64,000 nucleotides of DNA from Bradyrhizobium sp. CB1015. Its GTDB lineage: Bacteria > Pseudomonadota > Alphaproteobacteria > Rhizobiales > Xanthobacteraceae. Every line of letters starts with the position of its first letter. Within the stretch, counting starts at the first letter, position 1. Under the pieces are notes generated by a model. The model had not been told where the DNA came from, searched no databases, and saw only the letters and a program-made list of their open reading frames with translations. A program made the translations under genes and the position numbers. The stretch spans positions 2,046,001-2,110,000 of the forward strand of contig NZ_CP104174.1 of assembly GCF_025200925.1 (NCBI RefSeq), in the 5' to 3' direction. This document shows, piece after piece, positions 47,458-57,396 of the stretch.

Positions 47458-47766
47458 TGTGTCGCACCCCTCGGGTGAACTGTTCCTTCGTGGAACAGCT
47501 TCGTTATCGCCTATTAATGAGTTTCGGCTAAAACCGCGCCGGCCTCTCGAAAGTTGCACGCCTGCACGCAACGATTCTGACGCAGACGATACACAGGCCC
47601 CGATTTTGCAGCCAGCGCTACCCGGGACAACTCACCACAAACTGACTTCAAGGGAGCCTCTTGGCAACGGATTGCAGGCTTCTGCCACGCGCTTTTCCCT
47701 CTGTCTGTCACTTCCAAGTCACGGTTCAATCGCAACCGAATTCTGTCATCATGCGAGCGGCTTAGA
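47458..47766. other. Leader region of the L,D-transpeptidase gene
   Basis: 309 bases between the transpeptidase start and the IS left end. It contains a hairpin, CTGTTCC (47480-47486) and GGAACAG (47492-47498), shortly before the start codon on the minus strand. The promoter must lie here, since the IS separates it from further DNA. No gene is seen. Confidence 0.45.
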
Positions 47767-48806
47767 TGTGGTCTTTCAGGAGGTTGTCCATTCGGCCCTG
47801 ACCGGGAACTCTGAAGTCGCCAAACCACAGCGATTCGCGGAGAACCGAATGGACACCCACAAGAATGCTCCCCTGACACCGAAAGGTCGAGAGGCGATGG
47901 TTCGTGCCGTCGTGGATTTCGGCCTGTCCAAAGCAGCCGCGGCGCGCCAGTTCAATACGACGCCGAAAACGGTTGCCAAATGGGTCGGCCGTTTCCGCAT
48001 GGAAGGCGTTGATGGCTTGCGCGACCGCTCGTCACGACCTCATTCACTGCCGAGCCAAACAGAGCCTGCCACATGCACCGCTGTTGAGGTCTTGCGGCGC
48101 CAGCGCCACACCGGCAAGCAGATCGCGGTCGAACTCAAGATATCGACGGCCACTGTGAGCCGCATTCTGCGTCGTTTGGGACTGAACCGGATACGCGACC
48201 TGGAGCCGGCCGAGCCGGTGCGCCGCTATGAGCGCGAAACGCCGGGCGAGATGATCCACATCGACATCAAAAAGCTCGGCCGCTTCGACAAGATCGGCCA
48301 CCGCATCACCGGCGATCGCACCGGTCAGAGCAACAACCGAGGGGTCGGCTGGGAATTCGTCCACGTCTGCATTGACGATCACTCCCGCGTCGCCTTCTCC
48401 CAGATCTTGCCCGATGAAAAAGCCGAGAGCGCCGTAGCCTTCCTCAAAGCGGCCATTGATTATTACAAAGGCCTCGGCGTCACCGTCACCCGGGTCATGA
48501 CCGATAACGGCAGTTGTTACAAAGCCTTCGACTTCCGCGACGCCTGCCAGGAGCTCGGCCTCAAGCACAAGCGAACCAGGCCTTATACGCCCAAAACCAA
48601 TGGCAAGGCCGAACGCTTCATCCAGACCGCGCTCAGGGAGTGGGCCTATGCGCAAGCCTATCCCACCTCCGACCGCCGCGCCGAGGAGTTGCCCCGTTGG
48701 CTCCATCGATACAACTGGCATCGCCCCCACGGCGGGATAAGATCTCAAACGCCGATCAGCAGGCTCGGTCTAACCGAGGACAACCTCTTGAGGCTCCACA
48801 CTTAGA
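47761..48806. mobile_element. IS481-family insertion sequence with 6-bp target duplication
   Basis: The element spans 47767-48800. The terminal inverted repeats are 23 bases (left 47767-47789, right 48778-48800), begin TGTGG, share the inner AGGTTGTCC and match at 18 of 23 positions. The hexamer CTTAGA flanks both ends (47761-47766 and 48801-48806) and is the target duplication; it resembles the nCTAGn site preferred by IS481 elements. Both ends and the transposase look intact, so insertion was probably recent. It sits in a gap and interrupts no gene. Confidence 0.92.
47849..48805 (+). CDS. IS481 family transposase
   Basis: Protein of 318 residues. The N-terminal helix-turn-helix (KAAAARQFNTTPKTVAKWVGRF) and a second HTH (KQIAVELKISTATVSRILRRLGL) are followed by an integrase-type catalytic domain. 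The DDE residues are Asp139 (HIDIKKLG), Asp219 (VMTDNGSCY) and Glu255 (NGKAERFIQT), with 35 residues between the last two. The TAG stop codon at 48803-48805 lies outside the right inverted repeat, in the target duplication. The open frame upstream of 47849 crosses the left IS end and is not used. Confidence 0.95.
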   Translation: MDTHKNAPLTPKGREAMVRAVVDFGLSKAAAARQFNTTPKTVAKWVGRFRMEGVDGLRDRSSRPHSLPSQTEPATCTAVEVLRRQRHTGKQIAVELKISTATVSRILRRLGLNRIRDLEPAEPVRRYERETPGEMIHIDIKKLGRFDKIGHRITGDRTGQSNNRGVGWEFVHVCIDDHSRVAFSQILPDEKAESAVAFLKAAIDYYKGLGVTVTRVMTDNGSCYKAFDFRDACQELGLKHKRTRPYTPKTNGKAERFIQTALREWAYAQAYPTSDRRAEELPRWLHRYNWHRPHGGIRSQTPISRLGLTEDNLLRLHT

Positions 48807-48847
48807 GCGGTCTCGCACCGCCGCGCGAACCGCCGTTCGCACTGGGC

Positions 48848-50344
<1,497 letters not shown>

Positions 50345-50471
50345 GGTGTTCCCCGCACGCTACTACTATCTGTCTCGAATCGGGGCACTCTGGCCGAAGC
50401 CGATTAACGCACGCTTAAACCTTGATGCCCCCGCCCGCCGCCGCGATTGTTGAACACAGGTTTCCCACACA

Positions 50472-52379
50472 ATGAATTCGCGCTCCAAGTCTGCCTCGAC
50501 CGAGACCGCTCTCAAGAAGTCCGCACCCAGCAAGCCCGCTCTCCGTAAGCCGAGCACCAAAAAATCCGCCGCCAAGGCAAGACCCTCCAAAGCTGCGAGC
50601 AAGACCGGCAAGCTTCCGGAGTGGAACCTGGCCGACCTCTATTCCGGGATCGACGCGCCGGAAGTGGCGCGCGATCTCGAGAAAATGGATGCCGACTGCG
50701 TCGCCTTCGAGACGGACTACAAGGGCAAGCTGGCGACAGGGACAGCAAACGAAGATGGCGGAAAATGGCTCGCCGAAGCGGTGCGACGCTATGAGGCGAT
50801 CGACGATCTCGCCGGCCGTCTCGGCTCCTATGCCGGCCTCGTCCATGCCGGCGACAGCGTGGACCCAGCGATTTCAAAGTTTTACGGCGATGTGTCCGAG
50901 CGGCTGACGGCCGCGTCCACGCATCTGTTGTTCTTCGCGCTCGAGCTCAACCGGATCGATGACGATATTTTGAATCGCGCGATGCAGGCTGCCGAGCTGG
51001 CGCACTACCGTCCCTGGATCGAGGATCTGCGGAAGGAGAAGCCGTACCAGCTCGACGACAAGCTCGAGCAGCTCTTCCTGGAGAAGGCGCAGACCGGTTA
51101 TTCAGCCTTCAACCGGCTGTTCGACCAGACCATCTCCAGCCTGCGCTTCAAGCTCGGCACCAAGGAGCTCGCGATCGAGCCGACGCTCAACCTGTTGCAG
51201 GACCGCGACGGCGCCAAGCGCAAGAGCGCGGCGGAGGCGCTGGCGAAGACCTTCAAGGCCAATGAGCGCACCTTTGCGCTGATCACCAACACGCTCGCCA
51301 AGGACAAGGACATCTCCGACCGCTGGCGCGGCTTCAAGGACGTTGCCGATTCCCGCCATCTGAACAATCGCGTCGAGCGCGAGGTCGTCGACGCGCTGGT
51401 CGCCTCGGTGCGCGCAGCCTATCCAAAGCTGTCGCATCGCTACTATGCGCTGAAGGCGAAATGGTTCGGCAAGAAGCGGCTGGCCTATTGGGACCGCAAC
51501 GCGCCGCTGCCTTTTGCGGCGACTGACGTCATCGCCTGGCCGGAGGCGCGCAGCATGGTGCTGACGGCCTATCGCGGCTTCTCGCCCAAAATGGCCGATA
51601 TCGCCGAGCGCTTCTTCACCGACCGCTGGATCGACGCGCCGGTGCGGCCGGGCAAGGTGCCGGGGGCGTTCTCGCATCCGACCACGCCGTCGGCGCATCC
51701 TTACGTGCTCATGAACTACCAGGGCAAGCCGCGCGACGTGATGACCCTCGCGCATGAGCTCGGCCATGGCGTCCATCAGGTGCTCGCGGCAAAGAACGGC
51801 GCGCTGATGGCGCCGACGCCGCTGACGCTGGCGGAGACCGCGAGCGTGTTCGGCGAGATGCTCACCTTCAAGCGGCTGCTGGCCCAGACCAAGAACGCCA
51901 AGCAGCGCCAGGCGCTGCTCGCCGGCAAGGTCGAGGACATGATCAACACCGTGGTGCGGCAGATCGCGTTCTATTCCTTCGAGCGCGCGGTCCACACCGA
52001 GCGCAAGAACGGCGAGCTCACCGCGACCCGGCTCGGCGAAATCTGGCTGTCGGTGCAGGGCGAGAGCCTCGGGCCGGCGATCGAGATCAAGGCGGGCTAC
52101 GAGAATTACTGGATGTACATCCCGCACTTCATCCACTCGCCGTTCTACGTCTACGCCTACGCGTTCGGCGACTGTCTCGTGAACTCGCTCTATGCGGTCT
52201 ACGAGAGCGCGGCCGAGAGTTTTGCCGAGCGCTATCTCGACATGCTCGCCGCCGGCGGCACCAAGCACTATTCCGAGCTGCTGCGCCCGTTCGGGTTGGA
52301 TGCCAAGGACCCGAAGTTCTGGGACGGCGGCTTGAGCGTCATCGCAGGCATGATCGACGAGCTCGAGGCGATGGGCTGA
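50472..52379 (+). CDS. M3 family oligoendopeptidase
   Basis: Zinc metallopeptidase of 635 residues, PepF/thimet type, which cleaves oligopeptides in the cytoplasm. The zinc-binding HELGH is at 428-432 (LAHELGHGVHQ), with the downstream Glu in ETASVFGEML. The first 45 residues are a Lys/Ala/Ser-rich extension (KKSAPSKPALRKPSTKKS) absent from typical family members and probably disordered. Divergent from the NtrC-type gene. The substrate is unknown. Confidence 0.94.
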   Translation: MNSRSKSASTETALKKSAPSKPALRKPSTKKSAAKARPSKAASKTGKLPEWNLADLYSGIDAPEVARDLEKMDADCVAFETDYKGKLATGTANEDGGKWLAEAVRRYEAIDDLAGRLGSYAGLVHAGDSVDPAISKFYGDVSERLTAASTHLLFFALELNRIDDDILNRAMQAAELAHYRPWIEDLRKEKPYQLDDKLEQLFLEKAQTGYSAFNRLFDQTISSLRFKLGTKELAIEPTLNLLQDRDGAKRKSAAEALAKTFKANERTFALITNTLAKDKDISDRWRGFKDVADSRHLNNRVEREVVDALVASVRAAYPKLSHRYYALKAKWFGKKRLAYWDRNAPLPFAATDVIAWPEARSMVLTAYRGFSPKMADIAERFFTDRWIDAPVRPGKVPGAFSHPTTPSAHPYVLMNYQGKPRDVMTLAHELGHGVHQVLAAKNGALMAPTPLTLAETASVFGEMLTFKRLLAQTKNAKQRQALLAGKVEDMINTVVRQIAFYSFERAVHTERKNGELTATRLGEIWLSVQGESLGPAIEIKAGYENYWMYIPHFIHSPFYVYAYAFGDCLVNSLYAVYESAAESFAERYLDMLAAGGTKHYSELLRPFGLDAKDPKFWDGGLSVIAGMIDELEAMG

Positions 52380-52416
52380 GGTGAGCGCTTTTGGTGGGAC
52401 CCACGTAAAACATCTG

Positions 52417-52445
52417 TTGAACTAAAGCTTGGGCGATGTTATACA
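52417..52445 (+). promoter_or_regulatory. Promoter of the AbrB/Doc module
   Basis: TTGAAC at 52417-52422 and TATACA at 52440-52445 with exactly 17 bases between them, a good sigma-70 promoter. The -10 lies inside the palindrome at 52433-52460, so binding there would block transcription. Confidence 0.65.
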
Positions 52446-52460
52446 TATGTATAACATCGC
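52433..52460. promoter_or_regulatory. Perfect 28-bp palindrome, likely autoregulatory operator of the toxin-antitoxin module
   Basis: Half-site GCGATGTTATACAT (52433-52446) is followed directly by its exact complement. It overlaps the -10 element and lies 12 bases before the antitoxin start. AbrB/MazE-type antitoxins bind palindromes of this kind, alone or with toxin. Confidence 0.8.
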
Positions 52461-52472
52461 TGGAGCCATGCC

Positions 52473-52697
52473 ATGAAGATCGAGATCAAGAAGATTGGCA
52501 ATTCCGACGGACTGCTGCTTCCCCGTGAATTGATGCAGCGGCTCGATCTCAAGCGCGGACAGCAATTGCACGTCGTGGAATTACCCGGCGGTGGTTTTCA
52601 GTTGCTGCCTTACGATCCCGACTTCGAGCGGACGATGGAAATCGCCGACGAGGTGATGGACAAGTATCGCGACACGCTCGCGGCGCTTGCGAAATAG
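52473..52697 (+). CDS. AbrB/MazE/SpoVT family antitoxin
   Basis: Protein of 74 residues. The swapped-hairpin DNA-binding domain covers residues 1-45 (IEIKKIGNSDGLLLPRELMQRLDLKRGQQLHVVEL), and the C-terminal helical tail (FERTMEIADEVMDKYRDTLAALA) is the part that would bind and neutralise the toxin. The Doc gene starts 12 bases after its stop. It is preceded by a strong promoter with a perfect palindrome, fitting autoregulation. Confidence 0.92.
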   Translation: MKIEIKKIGNSDGLLLPRELMQRLDLKRGQQLHVVELPGGGFQLLPYDPDFERTMEIADEVMDKYRDTLAALAK

Positions 52698-52709
52698 TCG
52701 GCTCATGCA

Positions 52710-53105
52710 ATGAGCGATCCTCAGGAGCCGCTCTGGATTACTTACGAGCAGGCCGTCGCCATTCACAGCCGGCAACTCCGGCGCTTCGGTGGTGCGCCGG
52801 GATTGCGCGACGAGGGCATGCTGCGCTCGGCGCTGGAACGGCCGATCAACAAGTGGCGCTATGAGCAGGCGCCGATGGACGAACTCGCTGCAGCCTATGC
52901 ATTTGGCCTTGCGAAAAACCACGCATTCGTCGACGGAAACAAGCGTATCGCCTTCATGGCGATGATGGTCTTTCTGCACAAGAACGGCGTGGCGTTCAGT
53001 CCCGATCCGGCGGAAGCGACGACCATCATCCTCTCTCTCGCCGCCGGCGAAGTCAGCGAGGAGAGCCTCGCGCGCTGGATCCGCGACAATCTGGATTCCA
53101 AATGA
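52710..53105 (+). CDS. doc: Doc family (Fic domain) toxin
   Basis: Protein of 131 residues. The Fic/Doc active-site motif HAFVDGNKR is complete at 71-79, and the start (ITYEQAVAIHSRQLRRFGG, then LRDEGMLRSALERP) is typical of death-on-curing toxins. Phage P1 Doc inactivates EF-Tu by phosphorylation. Here the partner is an AbrB/MazE-type antitoxin, not Phd. The active site is intact, so the toxin is probably functional. Confidence 0.94.
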   Translation: MSDPQEPLWITYEQAVAIHSRQLRRFGGAPGLRDEGMLRSALERPINKWRYEQAPMDELAAAYAFGLAKNHAFVDGNKRIAFMAMMVFLHKNGVAFSPDPAEATTIILSLAAGEVSEESLARWIRDNLDSK

Positions 53106-53202
53106 CCCGATTTGCCGGAAAACCCCGCCTCGCTGCCGTTGCCCTGTCTAAATCTTTCAGGTATCCCAGCCCGAGAATTCGACTTTCGACTGGGGACAAT
53201 CC

Positions 53203-53355
53203 ATGGCTGACCATAGCGAAGTGGCGTACAGCACTGCCGACGGCAACGACTACGTTGCCCACGAGCAGACCTATGAGGGTTTCATCAAGCTGGTGAAATA
53301 CGGCACGGCCTCGGTCGCGCTCATCGTGATCCTGATGGCGATCTTCCTCACCTGA
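53203..53355 (+). CDS. aa3-type cytochrome c oxidase subunit IV
   Basis: Protein of 50 residues. A polar start (MADHSEVAYSTADGNDYVAHEQTYEGFIKLVKYG) leads to one C-terminal transmembrane helix (ASVALIVILMAIFLT), the layout of the small subunit IV of alphaproteobacterial aa3 oxidases. GGGGACAATCC lies before the ATG. It is about 140 bases upstream of pntAA, far from the main oxidase genes. Confidence 0.88.
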   Translation: MADHSEVAYSTADGNDYVAHEQTYEGFIKLVKYGTASVALIVILMAIFLT

Positions 53356-53492
53356 TCCATCCGTTGTCGCACCGCCAGCGCTGTCGGTGCCCATAAAATT
53401 TGCATTCAAGCCGGTTCTAAAACCGGTATCCAACGTTGCGGGAGTAACGCTAAGTTCGCGTGCGCGCTTTGTCCCGCGTCGCCGGAGGGCCT

Positions 53493-54620
53493 ATGAAGAT
53501 CGCCGTTGCCAAGGAAATCGATCCGTCGGAGCCGCGCGTTGCCGCTTCGCCCGATACGGTGAAAAAATTCAAGGCGCTCGGCGCCGCGATCACCGTCGAG
53601 CCGGGTGCCGGCATCAAGTCGGGCCTGCCGGATTCCGAATTCACCGCAGCCGGCGCCACCGTCAGCACTGACGCGCTCAAGGACGCCGATATCATCATCA
53701 AGGTGAAGCGTCCCGAGGCATCCGAGCTTGCGCAGTACAAGCGCGGCGCCCTCGTCATCGCGATCATGGATCCTTACGGCAACGAGGCCGCGCTGAAGAC
53801 GATGGCCGACGCCGGCATCGCCGCCTTCGCGATGGAACTGATGCCGCGGATCACCCGCGCGCAGGTGATGGACGTGCTGTCCTCGCAGGCCAATCTCGCC
53901 GGCTACCGTGCCGTGATCGAGGGCGCCGAGGCCTTCGGCCGCGCCTTTCCGATGATGATGACCGCAGCCGGCACGGTGCCCGCCGCGAAAGTGTTCGTGA
54001 TGGGCGTCGGCGTCGCCGGCCTCCAGGCGATCGCGACCGCGCGCCGTCTCGGCGCCGTCGTGACCGCGACCGACGTGCGGCCGGCCACCAAGGAGCAGGT
54101 GGAATCGCTCGGCGCAAAGTTCCTCGCCGTCGAGGACGAGGAGTTCAAGAACGCGCAGACCGCCGGCGGCTATGCCAAGGAAATGTCCAAGGAATACCAA
54201 GCCAAGCAGGCCGCGCTCACCGCCGAGCACATCAAGAAGCAGGACATCGTCATCACCACCGCGCTGATTCCGGGCCGCCCGGCGCCGAAGCTCGTCAGTG
54301 CCGACATGGTCAAGTCGATGAAGCCCGGCTCGGTGCTGGTCGACCTCGCCGTCGAGCGCGGCGGCAATGTCGAGGGTGCCAAGGCCGGCGAAGTCGTCGA
54401 CCTCGATGGCATCAAGATCGTCGGCTACACCAACGTCGCCGGCCGCGTCGCAGCCTCGGCCTCCAGCCTCTATGCCCGCAATCTGTTCTCCTTCATCGAG
54501 ACCATGGTCGACAAGAAGGAGAAGAAGCTCGCCGTGAACTGGGACGACGAGCTGGTCAAGGCCACCGCGCTGACGAAAGACGGCGCCGTGATCCACCCGA
54601 ACTTCCAGCCGAAGGTTTAA
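53493..54620 (+). CDS. pntAA: NAD(P) transhydrogenase subunit alpha, part 1
   Basis: Protein of 375 residues, the soluble NAD(H)-binding domain I of proton-translocating transhydrogenase. It resembles alanine dehydrogenase: [22 protein letters not shown] at the start, [20 protein letters not shown] for the dinucleotide, and [21 protein letters not shown] lies before the ATG at 53493. In alphaproteobacteria the alpha subunit is split, and pntAB follows after 11 bases. Confidence 0.96.
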   Translation: MKIAVAKEIDPSEPRVAASPDTVKKFKALGAAITVEPGAGIKSGLPDSEFTAAGATVSTDALKDADIIIKVKRPEASELAQYKRGALVIAIMDPYGNEAALKTMADAGIAAFAMELMPRITRAQVMDVLSSQANLAGYRAVIEGAEAFGRAFPMMMTAAGTVPAAKVFVMGVGVAGLQAIATARRLGAVVTATDVRPATKEQVESLGAKFLAVEDEEFKNAQTAGGYAKEMSKEYQAKQAALTAEHIKKQDIVITTALIPGRPAPKLVSADMVKSMKPGSVLVDLAVERGGNVEGAKAGEVVDLDGIKIVGYTNVAGRVAASASSLYARNLFSFIETMVDKKEKKLAVNWDDELVKATALTKDGAVIHPNFQPKV

Positions 54621-54631
54621 GGAGACCCGTT

Positions 54632-54949
54632 ATGGAGCACGCTGCACAGGTCGTCGACCCCTTCATCTTCCGGCTGTCGATCTTCGTCCTCGCCGTCTTC
54701 GTCGGCTATTTCGTCGTGTGGTCGGTGACACCGGCGCTGCACACGCCGCTGATGAGCGTGACCAATGCGATCTCCTCGGTGATCGTGGTCGGTGCGCTGC
54801 TTGCCGGCGGCGTTGCCAATGTTTCGAGCGGCTCGGGCTGGGCGCGCGCCTTCGGCTTCGTCGCGCTGATCTTTGCCTGCATCAACATCTTCGGCGGCTT
54901 CCTCGTCACCCAGCGCATGCTGGCGATGTACAAGAAGAAGTCGAAGTGA
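54632..54949 (+). CDS. pntAB: NAD(P) transhydrogenase subunit alpha, part 2
   Basis: Protein of 105 residues, the membrane part of the alpha subunit, with three transmembrane segments. [39 protein letters not shown] is the diagnostic stretch. pntAA is 11 bases upstream and pntB 39 bases downstream; all three make one operon. Confidence 0.96.
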   Translation: MEHAAQVVDPFIFRLSIFVLAVFVGYFVVWSVTPALHTPLMSVTNAISSVIVVGALLAGGVANVSSGSGWARAFGFVALIFACINIFGGFLVTQRMLAMYKKKSK

Positions 54950-54988
54950 GCGGCCACCTCGGGCTGATGGGATCAATGGGGACCTGAG

Positions 54989-56386
54989 ATGAGCGCCAAC
55001 CTCTCTGCATTTCTGTATCTCGTGGCGGGGGTGCTGTTCATCCTGTCGCTGCGCGGGCTGTCCAGCCCGGCGTCGTCGCGCCAGGGCAATCTGTTCGGCA
55101 TGATCGGCATGGCGATCGCGGTCGCCACCACGCTTGCCAACCATCCGCCGGCCGACGGTCTCGCGTGGGTGCTGGTGATTGTCGGCATCGCGATCGGCGC
55201 TGCGATCGGCGCGGTGATCGCGCGGCGCGTGCCCATGACGTCGATGCCGGAGCTCGTCGCGGCCTTCCACTCGCTGGTCGGCATGGCCGCGGTGCTGGTC
55301 GCCGCCGGCGCATTCTATGCGCCCGAGGCTTTCGATATCGGCACTCCAGGCAACATCCACACCCAAAGCCTGGTCGAAATGTCGCTCGGCGTCGCCATCG
55401 GCGCTTTGACCTTCACCGGTTCCGTGATCGCCTTCCTCAAGCTGTCGGCACGGATGAGCGGCGCTCCGATCATCCTGCCGGCCCGCCACGTGATCAACAT
55501 CGTGCTTGCGATCGCGCTGGTCGCCTGCATCGTCGGCCTCGTCGTCACCGGCAGTCCGGTGTTCTTCTGGCTCAACGTCATCCTGGCGCTTCTGCTCGGC
55601 GTGCTCATGATCATCCCGATCGGCGGCGCCGACATGCCGGTCGTGATCTCGATGCTGAACTCCTATTCGGGTTGGGCGGCCGCCGGCATCGGCTTCACGC
55701 TCGGCAATTCCGCGCTGATCATCACCGGCGCGCTGGTCGGATCGAGCGGCGCGATCCTGTCCTACATCATGTGCCACGCGATGAACCGGTCCTTCATCTC
55801 GGTCATCCTCGGCGGCTTCGGCGGCGAGACCGCGGCGGCCGGCGGCGGCACGGGCGAGCAGAAGCCCGCCAAGCTCGGCTCGGCCGACGATGCGGCCTTC
55901 ATCATGAAGAACGCCTCCAAGGTGATCATCGTGCCCGGCTACGGCATGGCGGTGGCGCAGGCCCAGCACGCGCTGCGCGAGATGGCCGACATCCTGAAGA
56001 AGGAAGGCGTCGAGGTGAAATACGCCATTCACCCGGTCGCCGGCCGCATGCCCGGCCACATGAACGTGCTGCTCGCCGAAGCCAACGTGCCCTACGACGA
56101 GGTGTTCGAGCTCGAGGACATCAACTCCGAATTTGCGCAGGCCGACATCGCCTTCGTGATCGGCGCCAACGACGTCACCAATCCGGCGGCCGAAGAGGAC
56201 AAGTCCTCGCCGATCTACGGCATGCCGGTGCTTCAGGTCTGGAAGGCCGGCACGGTGATGTTCATCAAGCGCTCGCTGGCCTCGGGCTATGCCGGCATCG
56301 ACAATCCGCTGTTCTACCGCGACAACACGATGATGCTGCTCGGCGACGCCAAGAAGGTCACCGAGAACATCGTCAAGGCGATGTAA
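54989..56386 (+). CDS. pntB: NAD(P) transhydrogenase subunit beta
   Basis: Protein of 465 residues. About nine transmembrane segments (residues 1-260) form the proton channel (domain II). The C-terminal NADP(H)-binding domain III (about 290-465) contains VPGYGMAVAQAQHAL and the family block HPVAGRMPGHMNVLLAEA, then NDVTNPAA. With PntAA and PntAB it uses the proton gradient to make NADPH from NADH. Confidence 0.97.
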   Translation: MSANLSAFLYLVAGVLFILSLRGLSSPASSRQGNLFGMIGMAIAVATTLANHPPADGLAWVLVIVGIAIGAAIGAVIARRVPMTSMPELVAAFHSLVGMAAVLVAAGAFYAPEAFDIGTPGNIHTQSLVEMSLGVAIGALTFTGSVIAFLKLSARMSGAPIILPARHVINIVLAIALVACIVGLVVTGSPVFFWLNVILALLLGVLMIIPIGGADMPVVISMLNSYSGWAAAGIGFTLGNSALIITGALVGSSGAILSYIMCHAMNRSFISVILGGFGGETAAAGGGTGEQKPAKLGSADDAAFIMKNASKVIIVPGYGMAVAQAQHALREMADILKKEGVEVKYAIHPVAGRMPGHMNVLLAEANVPYDEVFELEDINSEFAQADIAFVIGANDVTNPAAEEDKSSPIYGMPVLQVWKAGTVMFIKRSLASGYAGIDNPLFYRDNTMMLLGDAKKVTENIVKAM

Positions 56387-56399
56387 CGCGGGAGGGACC

Positions 56400-56570
56400 G
56401 TGGCCATCAACAAGGAATGGCACCGGTCCCATCGCATGCCGCCCAAGGCGACGCGCGAGCAGCGCATCGCCTGGCACGCTGCCCACAAGGCGGCGTGCGG
56501 CTGTCGCGACGTTCCGGCGAGCCTGCGGCCCGAAGTCATGAAATTGCTGCGGAGCCGTCGCAAGCCCTAG
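56400..56570 (+). CDS. Small basic Cys-containing protein at the end of the pnt operon
   Basis: 56 residues from a GTG at 56400: INKEWHRSHRMPPKATREQR, then WHAAHKAACGCRDVP and a basic C-terminus (LLRSRRKP). GGGAGGG lies directly upstream of the start and 13 bases separate it from pntB, so it is likely the last gene of the operon. The CGC pair and four histidines could bind a metal. No family recognised. Confidence 0.6.
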   Translation: MAINKEWHRSHRMPPKATREQRIAWHAAHKAACGCRDVPASLRPEVMKLLRSRRKP

Positions 56571-56595
56571 TCTCAACCCGGGGGCGGGCCGCGCA

Positions 56596-57396
56596 ATGAT
56601 GACCATCGTCAAGTGGATCGCCATCGTGCTCGTGACCGTCTATTGCGCCGGTCTCGTCGTGCTGTATGTCCGCCAGCGCGAGATGCTGTTTCCGATCCCG
56701 CCCGTCGGCCGCACCGCACCCGACGCTGCGGGCCTTCCCGAGGCGGAAGAGCATGTCCTGACCACGTCTGATGGCGAGCAGGTCATCGTCTGGCACGTGC
56801 CGGCCAAGCCCGGTCGTTCGGTGATCCTCTACTTCCACGGCAATGGCGATTTTCTCGCCGGCCGCGTCAGCCGTTTCAAGGCGATGACTGCCGACGGCAC
56901 CGGCCTCGTTGCGCTGTCCTATCGCGGCTATGGCGGCTCGAGCGGGATGCCGAGCGAGCAGGGCCTGCTGCGCGACGCTGCAGCGGCCTACGCGTTCACC
57001 ACCGCGCGTTATGCGGCGGAACGAATCGTCGTCTGGGGCTTTTCGCTCGGGACGGGCGTCGCGGTCGCGCTCGCCTCGGAGCAGCGCATTGGAAAACTCA
57101 TCCTGGAGGCGCCCTATACGTCGACAGCCGACATTGCGGGGTTATCGTTCTGGTTCGTTCCGGTCCGCCTTCTGATGCGCGACCCGTTCCATTCGGACCA
57201 GCGCATGTCGCGCGTCACGGTGCCGCTGCTCGTCATGCATGGCACCAATGACCTTGCCATTTCGATCGTCTTCGGAGAGCGTCTGTTCGCACTCGCCCGC
57301 GAGCCCAAGCGGTTCGTTCGCATGGTGGGCGGCGGGCACGACAATCTCGATCAATATGGCGCGATCGAAACGGCGAGAGGCTTCATTGGCGGCTGA
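56596..57396 (+). CDS. Membrane-anchored alpha/beta hydrolase
   Basis: Protein of 266 residues. An N-terminal transmembrane segment (about 5-25) is followed by an alpha/beta-hydrolase fold of the BEM46/ABHD13 type: ILYFHGNGDFLAGRV (oxyanion region), nucleophile Ser150 in GFSLGTG, Asp219 in HGTND and His248 in GGGHDNL. The catalytic triad is complete. The substrate is unknown. It overlaps the start of the next gene. Confidence 0.93.
   Translation: MMTIVKWIAIVLVTVYCAGLVVLYVRQREMLFPIPPVGRTAPDAAGLPEAEEHVLTTSDGEQVIVWHVPAKPGRSVILYFHGNGDFLAGRVSRFKAMTADGTGLVALSYRGYGGSSGMPSEQGLLRDAAAAYAFTTARYAAERIVVWGFSLGTGVAVALASEQRIGKLILEAPYTSTADIAGLSFWFVPVRLLMRDPFHSDQRMSRVTVPLLVMHGTNDLAISIVFGERLFALAREPKRFVRMVGGGHDNLDQYGAIETARGFIGG

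Noticed and set aside
45472..47478. 668-codon open frame antisense to the L,D-transpeptidase gene
   Set aside because: Mirror of a clear gene; composition is His/Arg/Leu-rich without motifs.
54617..56563. 648-codon open frame antisense to pntB
   Set aside because: pntB and pntAB are certain; the antisense product is Asp/His/Arg-rich, the usual shadow composition.
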